From Microcebus murinus (Eukaryota; Chordata; Mammalia; Primates; Cheirogaleidae), in NCBI RefSeq assembly GCF_040939455.1, contig NC_134119.1, positions 15,984,501-16,048,500 of the forward strand: a stretch of 64,000 nucleotides of DNA, written 5' to 3'. Within the stretch, counting starts at the first letter, position 1; each line of letters starts with the position of its first letter. Position numbers and translations under genes: made by a program. Positions 38,368 through 51,043 of this stretch are shown here, one piece after another. A model generated the notes under the pieces. That model was not told the origin of the DNA. It saw only the letters and a list, made by a program, of their open reading frames with translations, and ran no database searches.

Positions 38368-38548
38368 CAGGCGTCCTCAAACTACGGCCTGCGGGCCACC
38401 TAGCACATTTATCTGGCCCTCCGGGTGTTTTTGCTGCCACTGCCTGTCCTGCTTAGCAGCCCACTCGTCCCGGGCCCACAGTGCGCACTCTCCAATGGTC
38501 TGAGGGACAGTGAACTGGCCCCCTGTTTAAAAAGTTTGAGGACCCCTG
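38368..38548 (-). mobile_element. Short GC-rich hAT transposon, copy 1
   Basis: The element is 181 bp with 16-bp inverted ends CAGGCGTCCTCAAACT and, at the other side, AGTTTGAGGACCCCTG. In reverse complement it aligns closely to the copy at 46793-47014 but lacks about 40 bp near the ttggagagtgc segment. No transposase is encoded, so it is non-autonomous. No convincing 8-bp target duplication is seen. Confidence 0.88.
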
Positions 38549-39324
38549 GAGGCATTTAACATGGCTGTGGGCGATAGTGCTCCCATATGCTGCAGTTGCT
38601 GGCAACAAAATGGCCTTGATTGGAGATCGTCTCCCCAGTAATCCCTTAATGGGCACCACAGTATAGAATCCCAAGTCTATTTTTTTAATTCGTAATTTTT
38701 GTTAGATACATGTACAATTAAATCTTTAGAAGTACAGACTTCTTCCCTATCTCAGGCCCACCCCTAAGCCTTTATAATTTCTACTTTTAGTTTTTTTGGT
38801 GATCACCTTCTTACACTTAAACAACAAGGAATTAGGCTTCTATTTTTATCTATCTACCTTAGGTGATAGCGATTGACTCTTACGATGACCAATGGGGACA
38901 TATATCACTTATGCCACCCTTTTGTCTTCCTAGATTTTGATAGCTAACATAATTTTCTGACTTCTCTATTTTGTATCTTTAACTCTTTAATGTGCCTAAA
39001 GGGTCCAAGTTCTCTAGCCTTCCCCTCTGGCTTTCCTGCTTCCGTGACGCTTTCTGCCTTCTGTCACACGTGTACTCGTCCATGGTCAAGAATGGTAACA
39101 TTTTCATTCTGCTCTATAACTGTGATACACCAAAATAACTCAAACACTAAAACTAAGAAATTGCATTTGTATGATAAAGACTGTAATCAGATAATATATT
39201 TAAAATGCTGCTTCTAATCATGCTTTATTCTTCTTCCCTACATATCACATTTCCTACGCAACCAATTGCCATTTTAGCCACTGGAAGTGGAAAAGGCCAC
39301 CTGGGACAGAGGGGGATTGCAGAG
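38549..39324. other. Intronic DNA, nothing recognised
   Basis: No exon or repeat was recognised. Confidence 0.4.
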
Positions 39325-39500
39325 CAAGATTTCTCAACTTTGGTTACATATCAGAACCACATAGGGAGATTTAAAAAAAATACTGAAGCCTGGTCCTCAT
39401 TCCAAGTGTTTGATATAGTTGGTCTGGAGCCCAGGTGTTGGAATTCTTGAAACCTCCCAGGTAATTCTCATTTATAGTAACAGTTGAGAACCACCAATGT
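39325..39500 (+). repeat. MER5-type hAT relic
   Basis: Landmarks are 'atttctcaactttggttaca', 'tatcagaaccacatagggag' and 'acagttgagaaccaccaatg' at the far end, a MER5 order with matching terminal repeats. Confidence 0.75.
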
Positions 39501-42500
39501 AGAGGAAGCACTATTCAGAAAGGAAAAGTAACTGGGAAGTCTTCCCTACCCGTATGGTATCCCCTTTCTAATGTGGCAGAAAGGCCAAAAACTTAGAGGA
39601 AAGAGACATGTAGATAAATTAGGGGAAAAGCCAAACATTGATGAAAGGCCTTGCCCCCCACTTCTTATTTGGGATTTAGAATGTTTCTCTGGAGAGTGAC
39701 ACCCCCCACCCCAATAAGCTGATAAATGCTGGCGTCTCAGCATGATTAGGTTTAGCTCTTTAGAATCTATGTCCCCACATACCCTGAACGCGGACCTGGA
39801 ATGTAGCTGCTGATGCTGACTGGTGAGTTTGCCTGGGTGGTTGCATGGTGGGGAGCAAGTGACCCTAAGTAGGACCATTATGTGGTCCTGTGTAGACCAT
39901 GAATGGCACATCTCTAGGGGGCTTCATTGATGCAAATTGTGTCTCCTGGAGTTGTGAGATGTTGAGCCTCCATCCTGAAGCTAGAAAATACAGGATGAAC
40001 CACCCTCTGGAATCCATCTCTGTACTTACTACAGACCCAGACAGACTTCCCACAGCCAATGACTTAGCACAGTCAGGATACTAAGACAGCCTGTTCTTGG
40101 TGGAATTTGCCTCAAGGGTATCTGGGTGCCTTGCCAAAACTGTCCTACACTGCACCCCTCCCAACCTACCTTCCCTGTCTTCTCACCTGGGGTCTGTACC
40201 TGAGCATAAGCTGATAGCTCTTCCAGTCTACACCAGTTTTTCCCCCATACAGGCATTTCCCATGAGAAATTGCTGGCATTCCCCAAATCCTATTTTAGCA
40301 CCTGCCCTTGGTAAGACTTAGATTGACACTCTGTACCTTAGAACAACTTGCATGCCTCAGAACCACTGGACCCTGCTACTATTTCAACCTCTGGTTCAAC
40401 TCTGAACAACTGGCACTTTCATCTACCTCATAGACATAAGGCAGAAGCCAGTTTCAGGCAAAGGATGTGGTTAACTGGCTCATTCTAGTACGGTACTTTT
40501 GTTTTGGCCTCTCAAACTCTCACCATGTGCAGCTGGTGCCATTTTATCCCATCGGTGAGTGTTGACAGCCTTAACAAATGTTGCATTGTCAATATTTGGT
40601 TTCACGATCTCATTGTTCAATAGGGAGAGGGCTGCCAGAATATGGATTAGGTCACACTTCAGATTCCTAGTTCATTGTGCCTCCAATGACACCAAACATC
40701 TAGGCCCCCAAAATAGTCCCAGGATGAGTTGACCCAAACCATCTTGTTTCCTACATGGGAGAAGATATTCTGTCCCAATGGTTCCATGTTTAGTCTGTTC
40801 AGGAAAGCATTTCCTCCCAGCCTGTTGAATGTTTGAGATGCATTTCAACCATTTGAAAAGCATTGGCTTGGTTTGAAAAGGAGAGAAGAACATTTGGGGA
40901 GAGAATCTCAGTTTTGATGAGACCATATAAAACTGTTGAGAGGGTCAGTCCCTGTGTCTGGGTTCCAAGACTCTGTTCCCTCATCAGCCTACTTTTATTC
41001 CAGTTACTGATTTGCCAGAATCCAAATCATGAAGAATCGGGATTCACAGGGCTCAAGATTTGATTGGGATATAGTGATAACTAGGGGCTTCTACGTCTAT
41101 CCCCCATGAGGGATGGCAGGGATACTAAGTTTCCCAAGAGGTTTCCCACACCCTAAGCCCTCTGGGATCCTAAGGACTAGAACTCAGGAGCAGCAAACCC
41201 ACTGTGGAGGTCCTGTGAGGGCTTCCAGAAACCACTTTGTAGCTGAACACATTATCATACTTTAAAGAGGATCAAACCCAAAGCAGTTGAATATACTAAG
41301 CTTGTGGTATAACAGTGCTATTTTCTCCCATCCTCTAGAACTGCCTTTATTGTTACAATATGGCCGGTATAAAATGTAAATTCTAGAGGGAAAATAAGAC
41401 AAAATGGTAAGAAGACAAAGTATTATTCTTTTATATTCTATCCCCGGGTCTCTGTGGCTGTGATCACTAGCGTATGCTGCGATAAGAGGTGAGGGCTGTG
41501 GCATTTTGTACCCAGAACAAAATGTCACAAGATGCTGATCCTCTGGGAGCCCTGCAGCAAAGGGCCTTTGAAGGTCACCTCTCTGCAGTTAGGCTCTGTG
41601 GTTCCGTATGGGTGACCCACATGCATCAGGATCTATGCTGGGAGACTGACTAGCATACTTGCTCCCTCTCCCTCTCCTCCCTCTCGTCATTTTTTAAGAT
41701 GTGATTTTCATAACGAATAATCTAAATGATTAAGACTTAAATGATAGTGAAGCATATGGAAGCAAGAGCCTAAACCCTGGCATTTAAAGTCAAATACAAT
41801 AGAGAGAATTTGGACTTCCGCCATTATCTTCTAAGATGGAGCCCATCAAGAGTGACCTAGAAGAATGATAAAGAAATTGCTCTTTCAGTAATTTCTTCCA
41901 GTTACTGATGTGCCAGAATTGAAGTTTCTATTTTTCCTCAATCCAGTGCTTCTCTCTGAGAAGGTGGCTTCTTTGGGGATGTTGAGTTTCTTAATAGGAT
42001 GGGCGGTAGAAAGGACGCTATTTCTGTCTTTTGTTCCATAAGACACGTTGATTCCAGTAGCAACAGTTGGAAAAAGTTCTATTAAATATAAAACTCCATG
42101 ACAAGGAACATGAGTAAGGGTATGGAATTAATGATAAATCTTAAAATTTTAAATCTCTAAGCTGAGAGGTAGCTATTTCCATGCTACTGTGTCCCTGTTT
42201 TGTCAGGTTGCTGTACAGATGTCACCATGGTTATCACTGTCCTAGTCATATGCTGCAGCGTTTACTATTTAGTGCCTAACTTAGAATAAAGTCAGTGGGA
42301 GCACAACGATCCACCTCTCTTAGTGTTTTCTTACCTAAGTTTGCAGGCCTATTTTTGCCAGATTTGGGGGTTGTTTGCACAGCCCTGTCATTTCTGCATG
42401 GGGACAGAGCCAGCTGTGACAGATGCACTCTCATGACACAGCACATCTGTCAGATGCCAAGGGCTGGAAGGAATTTTTCTTGATCATCTGTGTCCCTTCA

Positions 42501-42754
42501 ATGACATCTCTTACTATCAAAGATGTTGGCAGCTAAAGAAAAACTATAGGACTTTCTAGCCTGGACACACGTGGAGGATGACAGCAGCTCGGTCGTCTCT
42601 CAGGGTACTCTCATGATCTCACATTGTGCTTGTAGGGACTAAGGGAGTAGTACATTAGCCAAACAGTCCCTGTGGTTCTTAGGTTTCTCACTATTGTCAC
42701 AAAAATGTGAGTTTTTTCCTTGATTTGAGTATGGGATTCTATTCAGAATAAGAA
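39501..42754. other. Intronic DNA, apparently single copy or too old to classify
   Basis: This is the longest stretch in which I name no repeat. Open frames up to 121 codons (39546-39911, minus) occur on both strands, often overlapping, none with a recognisable domain. No exon with strong splice signals was noticed. Confidence 0.35.
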
Positions 42755-42990
42755 CTATAATAATATTGAGAATTTACTACATGCCTGGCACTACTGCTAG
42801 AACTTTATACACATTAAATCATGTAATCCATATAAACAACCTTCTGAAATAGGTACTGTTAGCATCCCCATTCACAGGTGAGGAAACCAAGTTCAATAAC
42901 TTGTTCATGTCTCAATAGTGAAGAGCCTACCTGCAAATCCAGGGACTCTGGCTTCAGAACTGGGCTGGCTCTTAGCCTTACTGCTTAGGA
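42755..42990 (-). repeat. MIR SINE (antisense), long copy
   Basis: The antisense MIR order is well kept: 'gaaataggtactgttagcat', 'ccccattcacaggtgaggaa', 'gcaaatccagggactctggc'. Confidence 0.85.
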
Positions 42991-43699
42991 TACTTGTTCA
43001 TCCCACCCAGGGAGAAGTTCATATACAGGGTTGCTAGGCCCTGAAGAAATTTCTATTAAAGATAAATCTCTACCATTTGATCAGACAAATGAAGATCTGG
43101 ATCATTGTGTGCAATTCTATACCCATGTTTTGAGAGAGAAATTGGCAAAAGTATGCAGTTAAGATGATGAAAGGTATAAAAACCATGCATTAATCATTTG
43201 AGGGATGTTTGGAATAAGTGAGAATGAATTAAATGACTAACCAGAAGACAATACAGGAGGTGGCTATGAAGGCTCTGTCTTCAAATACTCAAGGGGCTTT
43301 TGCCATATGGGCCAAGGCCAAACTAGGATGAATTAATAGAAGCTTTAGGGAAATCAAGTTCATTTATGAACCCTCAGAATCATCCAAGGATGAAAGCTCC
43401 TGCGAAAGGTAGTGAGCTTCCCATCATGCCTGCATATCCCTTGGAAGAGGCTATACAGCATCAGGTGGGAAAGAAATCATTAGGGCTTTGTGTATCAGAG
43501 TGGGAGGTTGAGCTAGGTGACCACTAAGATCAATGTTAACTCCATTATTTATCGCTGTGGAATTTTACCATTTCAGAAAGGACCTAAGCTAAAATGTAGC
43601 ACATAGCTCCTGGAGTAGCCTATTCTCTTAGGCACAGCCCCTTAGAGCAGCTTACAGGGGAAAAGGGTAGGTTAGAAAGAAAGCAGGGCCACAAGTTAG

Positions 43700-43805
43700 A
43701 CAACAAATGTTAGGGCTGGCCCTACCTACTAAATGTATGACTCTGGCCAAGTACGTTTTACTCTTCACACCCTTAATTTCTATAACTTCAAATTGGAGGC
43801 AAGTA
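43700..43805 (+). repeat. MIR fragment
   Basis: A partial MIR core: 'tgtatgactctggccaagta' followed by a C/T-rich segment and 'tctataacttcaaattgg'. Confidence 0.5.
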
Positions 43806-46792
43806 GTTTTGGAAAATGTTTAAATATTAATAACTGACTTCCAAAATTTTCTGATTAAGCATTAGTTATTTAGAAAATGGAATGAACCAAAGTTATCTTG
43901 CCCACAGCACTATGGTGAAAATAAGGAGCTTCATAGAAGATAATTTCTGCACGCTGTGGTATCAAGTTTGCTAATAGTCCCTATGCCCTCTGTATCTTGT
44001 TATAAAGTAAAAGTCTTATCAGCAAATTCTTTTCCCTTTCTCTTCATCCTACCTATTCTGCATCAACACAACTTATTTCTGTGATTCAGAACTGTCCCTT
44101 TGGGGGGGGGGATAATCTGGTTTCTTTGGGGCTACTGTATTCAAAGTAATAATAGTGCAGCTTTACTGTAATTCACCATTCTTTCACGCAAAGCAAACAT
44201 TTATGAAATGCAGCTATAAAAGAACAAGTTTTTGTCTTATCTACAGAAAATGTTCACCCTGCTTATCTTTTTGTAAGCCATTTTGTACTTCAAACATCAT
44301 GTCATATTTTGCAGACAGCAATAAAGTTTTAAGCGTTTGGAGTCCGCTTTGCAAGCCAACGCCATGTCATAGCACTGCTCAGAACACACTTCCATGTTTT
44401 AAGAGAAATTTTCCTCCTAACTTGCTATTGTAATGTCCTCTAAAGGTGCAGTGTGTGTGTGTGTGCATCTGCATAAAATACTTAATATAAGCACGGTTCC
44501 ATATGTAGGCATCACCATTCAAAGAGAAACTGATTAGTGCACTTGAGACAAAAATAAGTCATTCTAATCAAATGTTGGCATTGTTTCCTTTTATCTGAAA
44601 AGATGAATAGTGGATTTACAAAGAATAATTCCCATTTTACCCAAGTCTTGGTAACGAGAAACTAGACAGGAGAATGCACTTAATCATCCTACTACCCGAC
44701 ACCTGAGGCTCAGAGCATGGGGAAACTACACACCACAGGATTCAAGGGGGAGCCCAGGCCCTCTGCTAACATCCCATGAACAATCTGTGATCCACACACT
44801 TGAGCACTGCTCCACTCCATTTCAATAAAAATAGAGTTTAATTTAGTCTCAAGAAAACTTGCCTTCTCCCACGTACAGGGGGGAAAGGGCCTGGGGCTGT
44901 GGGATCAACTGCTGCAAGCCATATGGCTATTCAGAAATCAAGGGGGTGCACCATCTCTCAAAGGTAGGGTGCAAATCCGGACTGCAGTTAATTAATTTAG
45001 CCTTCATATTAACTGCTCTGAACTACAAAGAAAGCTTTACAGCTAGTTTCCAACAATCAAAGGATAAAAAACTGAATGAAAAGGCTAAGAGCCTTAGCAA
45101 ACAAACTGTTGGCCATTTGGGAGTAACTTAAGGCTACCCACAAAGTGAAAAGTGCCCCTTGAATGAAGTCAATTAAAAGGAATCAGACACTGACCTGCTG
45201 AAGAGTGACAGCTTAAATATCCCACCTACCCAATAATGGTCCTAAGAGAGTCCCAAAGCCCTAGAGGCCTCATGAATATTCTGAGAATTTAAAATGCCTA
45301 AAGGAGGGATGGGAGGAGGAGAGAGAGGTCTTAGCTTCTAAATAATAGTGGCTCTCCTGTGGTCCTTCTTAGCCTTCCCTGATCTGCTTCTCAAGCTCTT
45401 TATTGAAATTGCTCAGGTCTTTAACTGATCTCCCTTGAGGACTCAAAAGCCTTAAGCTAATTACACTTGGCTGAGATACGCTTGATGAGATGGGAAAATC
45501 ATAAAGCTTTTGAAAGGGTGAAAATCTGAAACCATCTGCTGGGGGTGTTACTAAAAGAACAATAGGGGAGAAAGGGAGAGTGAGCTAGCCAAGGGGGAAA
45601 GGTACAGGATTTCTTTAATTAATGGGTCAATGACATCATTACTGCTTGGAATGTCAGGAAAGGCAGCCAAGGAACAACCCTCTAGTTAGTGAATAAGCAA
45701 AGCCAAAGATCCACACCAAAAACATCGACATTTTGAGGTAGAAAAGGGGAATTATGTCAGCTTGGTTTAGAAGAACGTTTTTGATTAGAAATCACCGGTA
45801 GTTTATGGAAAGGAGAAAGAAATGTCCCTAAGTTGGAATTAGGTTCCAGAATCACCTGAACCACCTCTGTACTTTTTTCTGAATTATCTTTGGTCCTCAA
45901 AGGCAATTGCAGGTGGAGCCCTGGTGAAGCGTGTTCTCTCTGATATCAGCGAGACAGTTGCTTCTGTTATACTTGGCAATCCAGGTGAACAGCCTGCATT
46001 TAGCTTTCAAATCAATGCCCCAGGTGTTGATTCAATATGGCAAACAGCTTATGTGTGTTGCTCTAAAGGCCTGTTCAGCTTTACTTCTTTTCTTTTCAAA
46101 ATAACTAATCCCCTCAAATTCAGCTGAGAAAATGTTAGATTTTGGAAGACAAACTGACTTAAATCAGATAGGGGACTGGTAAATCAAAGTTTATTTTTAC
46201 TCTGTAGGGTAACTCCTGTAAATTGAGCAAGAGTTATGACCCAAATCCTATTTCTATTCTTTTTTTCAACCTTTGCAGAGAGAATACCATCTTCTTTCAC
46301 ATGACTCTTGCTTCTGCATCTGAAGATGAGCAAAACTACTAAAGTGATGGGGAAAGGTTTTTTTCTTCATCTCCCCTACTCCCCTTATATCTTGTTCATC
46401 TAAACCAGGAAAGAATAGCAAACACATTTTTCAGATACACAACTCCAGTGTATGCTCAGGGTGCTCTTGGAGTACCCAGGGTACTCCAAAGAACAAACAC
46501 AATCCTTGGTTCTGCACTCTCCTAACCTAGGCATGCAGTCTCCTTGTTCACATCACCTGCCAGTGTGGGAGGGCTGCACTATGCAGTGACCACAAAGAGG
46601 GCACATGTGGGAAGAGAGACTTATAAGTGGCTGACCTCAGACATACTGTGGGTTCACTTTGACAAGTGGTCTCCATCCTTACCACAGGTACCCAAATGCC
46701 CTGTGTTCCAGCGACAGTTCCTAGGGGTCCATAATGGTGTGAAAGGAGCATCTCCTGCCACAGTGCCTGACGTGAGCCTGTTGGTTCAAATA
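43806..46792. other. Intronic DNA, mostly unclassified
   Basis: No exon was recognised. A G9 run lies at about 44102-44110 and a short GT run at about 44449-44464. A 124-codon plus-strand frame begins at 46544 and runs into the hAT element, which argues against it being real. The palindrome at 46467-46489 is listed separately. Confidence 0.4.
46467..46489. repeat. Perfect 11-bp palindrome with one-base centre
   Basis: TTGGAGTACCC at 46467-46477 and GGGTACTCCAA at 46479-46489 are exact reverse complements around a single A. Confidence 0.97.
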
Positions 46793-47014
46793 CAGGGGTC
46801 CTCAAACTTTTTAAACGGGGCCAGTTCACTGTCCCTCAGACCGTTGGAGGGCCGTTGGAGAGTGCAGCGCACATTCCACACATGCGCACTGTGGGCCCCC
46901 GGGCCAGTCGGCTGCTAAGCAGGACAGGCAGCGGTAGCAAAAACACCCAGCGGGCCGGATCAATGTCCTCGGCGGGTCGCATGTGGCCCGGGGGCCGTAG
47001 TTTGAGGACCCCTG
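46793..47014 (+). mobile_element. Short GC-rich hAT transposon, copy 2
   Basis: The element is 222 bp with ends CAGGGGTCCTCAAACT and AGTTTGAGGACCCCTG, perfect 16-bp inverted repeats. It is GC-rich and keeps many CpG sites, unlike the surrounding intron, which suggests a younger age than the MER5 relics. It carries no coding capacity. A MER5A relic starts about 16 bp after it. No clear 8-bp target duplication is visible. From memory, related elements are known in mouse lemur and vesper bats. Confidence 0.92.
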
Positions 47015-47030
47015 AACGAACCATGACTTT

Positions 47031-47205
47031 GCCAGTGGTTCTCAAGCTGTGGTCCCTGGACCAGCAGCAGCAGCATCTTGTTAAAAATGCAAAATTTTTG
47101 ACTGCCTGCTATCTTCACACCTACTGAATCAGAAATTAGAATGATGGCGCCTGGAAATCCATGCCTCAACAAGGCTTCAAATGATTTGTATGCACACACT
47201 CAAGT
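47031..47205 (-). repeat. MER5A-type hAT relic
   Basis: The antisense MER5A order is clear: 'agtggttctcaagctgtggt', 'ccctggaccagcagcagcag', 'cacctactgaatcagaaatt'. Confidence 0.85.
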
Positions 47206-47479
47206 AAGAAAGCCTCTGCTCCTCACTTGGGGGTTACGCCTGATAGAGTTAGGGTTGCTGGCAGATCTCAGTATTAGGCACCTAGTTCCCCGGAAGGTCT
47301 GAGCCTTCAAACTCTGCTTTTTTCATTTTCTACTGTTTTTGCAGTCTTGTCTCCGGGATATATAAATGTTAATTCCTAAGTATAACACAAGAAACGAATG
47401 CATTTATACACATGGTTCTAGATTAAATAAAGTCTTAATAGTCTACTTGAGAAACCAAACCATAACAATTACTGAGTGA

Positions 47480-47582
47480 GGAATCTACTTGGGGTGGAGC
47501 TCAGGAATTTGCATTTTTAGCAATTTCCCAGCTGTTGCTGATGTTAGTGGTCCAAGGGACACGTTGGGAAACTACCATCTAG
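47480..47582 (+). repeat. MER5A fragment
   Basis: A partial copy in sense: 'gaatttgcatttttagcaat', 'cccagctgttgctgatgtta', 'ggtccaagggacacgttggg'. Confidence 0.7.
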
Positions 47583-47900
47583 ATGAATCTTTCTGATGCT
47601 TAGCTCCTCCTCGAGGGTAGGATTGTCTTTGTATTTTGTTTTCCATTTTATTTTTGTTTGTGCTCCAGCCCCAAGCTAAGTGCCTTGTACATGTTAATGC
47701 TGGATAAATTGTTTTTTTAGCGAACTCTCTTGAAAGTGCAACTGAGGTGACTGAGAAAGGGGGTACTCTCTCTGTCTACTTCTCTGCCTTGTTCTAACAT
47801 CTTATCTTCAACCAAATAAGGCAAGAGGGAAGTTCCAACAGATTTTCAAAAGAAATGTTCTAAATTTGGATGCAAAATACTTAGAGTAGTGGTAGAGGAT

Positions 47901-48376
47901 ATGTATTAGTTTTTTTTCCCCTGCTGTAAATTACTGTAGACTTAGTTCTGGAGGCCAGAAGTCTGAAATGGGTCTTAAGGGGCTAAAATCGATGTATCAG
48001 CTGTGAGCTGCTTTCTTTCTCGAAGGTCTAGGAAAGAATCTGTTTCCTAACCTATTGCAGTTTCTAGAGGCTACCTATGTTTGTCTCATCACCCTCTTCC
48101 TCCACCTTCAAAGCTAGTGGCATAGCATCTTAACTCACAATCTCCCTCTCTTTCATGCCTCTGCTTCCATCCGCACATCTCCTTCCTGTTTGAATTATAA
48201 CTACACTGATTACACTGGGCCCACCTGGACACTCCAGGCTAATCTCTTCTCGAGATCCCAATTTAATCACATCTGCAAAACCCTTTTTGCCATGTAATGT
48301 AACATACTCACAAGTTCCAGGGATTAGGATGAGGGGGTCTTTGGGTTGGGGGGATGCATGTTCCCTTCAACCCCAT
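47901..48376 (-). repeat. MLT1-type MaLR LTR (antisense)
   Basis: The stretch is the reverse of the MLT1 layout: it opens with tgtattag, passes 'gttctggaggccagaagtct', 'tttaatcacatctgcaaaac' and 'ccagggattaggatgagg', and ends near 'caaccccata'. The internal part is absent. Confidence 0.75.
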
Positions 48377-48587
48377 AGGTTATGTAGTGATGAGACTGAA
48401 ATTTTTATTTCTTATTATTGGTGATAAAATAGTAAGATATCTTCTGGATATATTCCTATGTTGCCAGAGATAACTTTAAGGTCTACTTATTGATTAGCTC
48501 TTGAAGTAAGAGGTAAGAGTTTGGAGATGTGAAGTATATACATAGACACACACATATCTATATTTATCTTGTCTAATACTTATCCTA

Positions 48588-48918
<331 letters not shown>

Positions 48919-49120
48919 TATCCTATTTAGTAACTAGATTTTTTACAAGTTTTATTTTCTGATTGCATAAGGTTTACAATAATTTGTTAATGGGAAAACA
49001 AGAGTAATACAACAAAACATGAAATATTGACTGTATTATTTTTTAAAAGTACTTCCTTACTTTGAAATATGTCCACATATTAATATACTATAAACCATGC
49101 ATCCCTTAATCCTGAACATT

Positions 49121-49447
49121 TTTTTTTTTTTTGAAACAGAGTCTCGCTTTGTTGCCCAGGCTAGAGTGAGTGCCGTGGCGTCAGCCTAGCTCACAGCAAC
49201 CTCAAACTCCTGGGCTCAAGCGATCCTCCTGCCTCAGCCTCCCAAGTAGCTGGGACTACAGGCATGCGCCACCATGTCTGGCCAATTTTTTCTATATATT
49301 AGTTGGCCGATTAATTTCTTTCTATTTATAGTAGAAACGGGGTCTCGCTCTTGCTCAGAGTGGTTTCGAACTCCTGACCTCGAGCAATCCTCCCACCTCA
49401 GCCTCCCAGAGTGCTAGGATTACAGGCGTGAGCCACCGCGCCTGGCT
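49121..49447 (-). mobile_element. Full-length lemur-type Alu
   Basis: An antisense two-monomer Alu with T tail at the low-coordinate end and the linker ttagttggccgattaatttc. The target duplication is ATCCTGAACATT at 49109-49120 and ATCCTTAACATT at 49448-49459, one base different. Confidence 0.96.
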
Positions 49448-49459
49448 ATCCTTAACATT

Positions 49460-50284
49460 TTTACTTTATGAAATATGCTTGTAAGTATATGAAACATGAA
49501 GAACAGTTGATATATTTGAGGAATAATCTAAACAAGATAAATGGAAAAGGACATTCTCCTTTGAAATGCATCTTTAAGAAGAAATACCCAGGTTTTTTCC
49601 CCTTCTTTCTTATTTCTTTGCAGTTTTTAAACATTCGTTTCAATTAGTTTTAAACATTAGTTTCAAAACCAAGGCTAATAAACTAGGACAACATCTCTGA
49701 AAACCAAACTGACGTGCTTCTATGTCAAAGATGTAAATTCAAATAATGGGATGGTATGTATTGGTTAGAAACATGACTAATTCATCTTGAAAATATTTCC
49801 TTTGAAGATTCACAATGAAATAATCACATACAGTCAACCCAAACCTCTTGCTATTGTTAAAATGCTCCCTTTTTTTTCTTAATCATTGCAGCAGATGTCA
49901 TAAAATAAATGTAGTGAAACATTCAAGCTGCAAGTTCCCTAATTGTTTCCATCTTGATTATAAAAACACATTGAAAGGTAAATCCTCACAGTGAAATAAA
50001 TGAAAAAAATAATTAACATTCAAAGTACTCCTTATACCACCTGCTCTTTACATACTGTGCTGAGATGAAGACACCTGATGCATAAAGAGTAATGAAAAGA
50101 AATTGAGTTTCCTTCCAAGGCAAAGAGAAAAGTAGCATTTAAAATCAAAATCAGAATGGTATCTCTTTGGTACCATCAGTGGGGTCTTGCATCTGATGAG
50201 TCAAGTTGAAGTGGTTAAGTCTAAATCCAAATGCTGTAAATACATCATCCAAAATATATGACATAATAGCTTGTGGTTATTTGT
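49460..50284. other. Intronic DNA downstream of the candidate terminal exon
   Basis: This is A/T-rich with no recognised repeat. On the MACROD2 strand it lies just beyond the candidate poly(A) site at 50303-50308. Confidence 0.4.
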
Positions 50285-50641
50285 TTGCTAAAAAAAACCC
50301 CTTTTATTTAAATGTTGAGCATCTACTCCAACCACTGTATACATGTACAAGTTCAATTGTAGGCTGACAATATTTTGGTATTTACAACAAAATGTATAAA
50401 TGAATGTATTTATACATCGCTTATTACAATCAGTAACTGTCTACCCCCCATACATTATAGATTAGACCTGCACTTGTTAGTTCTGTCACCTAAATGGCCT
50501 TTCTGTACAAATGGTTATGATTAGGATCTTAGTACACAGTCACAATGCAAGTCTTACTTATAGTATACTAAGAGAAAGCAAAGATCAGTTCACTGGGAAG
50601 TAGGTAGAACCTGGGCCGCCTCCTCCTTTCATGTACTTCAT
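50285..50641 (-). other. Candidate alternative last exon of MACROD2 with poly(A) signal
   Basis: On the minus strand a good acceptor is visible: a branch-like TCTAAAC, a T9 tract, then GCCACTGTAG just before 50641. If joined to the exon ending at 61998, the frame (phase 1) runs for 24 codons through KDEVHERRRRPRFYLL and stops at TAG (50569-50571). After the stop come about 280 bp that look like a 3' UTR: A/T-rich, with a Pumilio-type TGTAAATA at 50379-50386 and the poly(A) signal AATAAA at 50303-50308, followed on the minus strand by a GGGG-T8 stretch. The signals are seen; the use of the exon is inference. It could instead be a chance arrangement or a spliced non-coding transcript. Confidence 0.4.
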
Positions 50642-51043
50642 CTACAGTGGCAAAAAAAAATATGTTTAGAGGAAACCTAAAATTTTATTCTAAGAGACAA
50701 AGAGCCAAGCAAAATGAGACTGACCAGATAACAAAGCTAAGTTAAAGTAAGGGCTTTTGAGAACAGGGCTGTAGGGATTACTTGATTCCACCTATGGTGT
50801 GAAATGCTTTGGGACCCCTTTCATGGAAGCTGACATCAGAGGGAGCTATTTTCTTCATCTACCAGGTTAGGGGGGTTGCAGACATAGCAAAGATTATGCT
50901 TACAGAAAGGCATGGCACTATGGGAATAAGTCCTTGTGCATACATATATGTCTGTGTGGATAAAGGTTCATACCTTCAGAGTTCTTGTGTGAAAATGAGA
51001 GTTCAGATTCAGGACAATTTGGGCTATATTCATATGTATGCTA

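Noticed and set aside
46544..46918. 124-codon plus-strand open frame
   Set aside because: It runs from unique intron into the hAT element at 46793 and uses its sequence; a chance frame.
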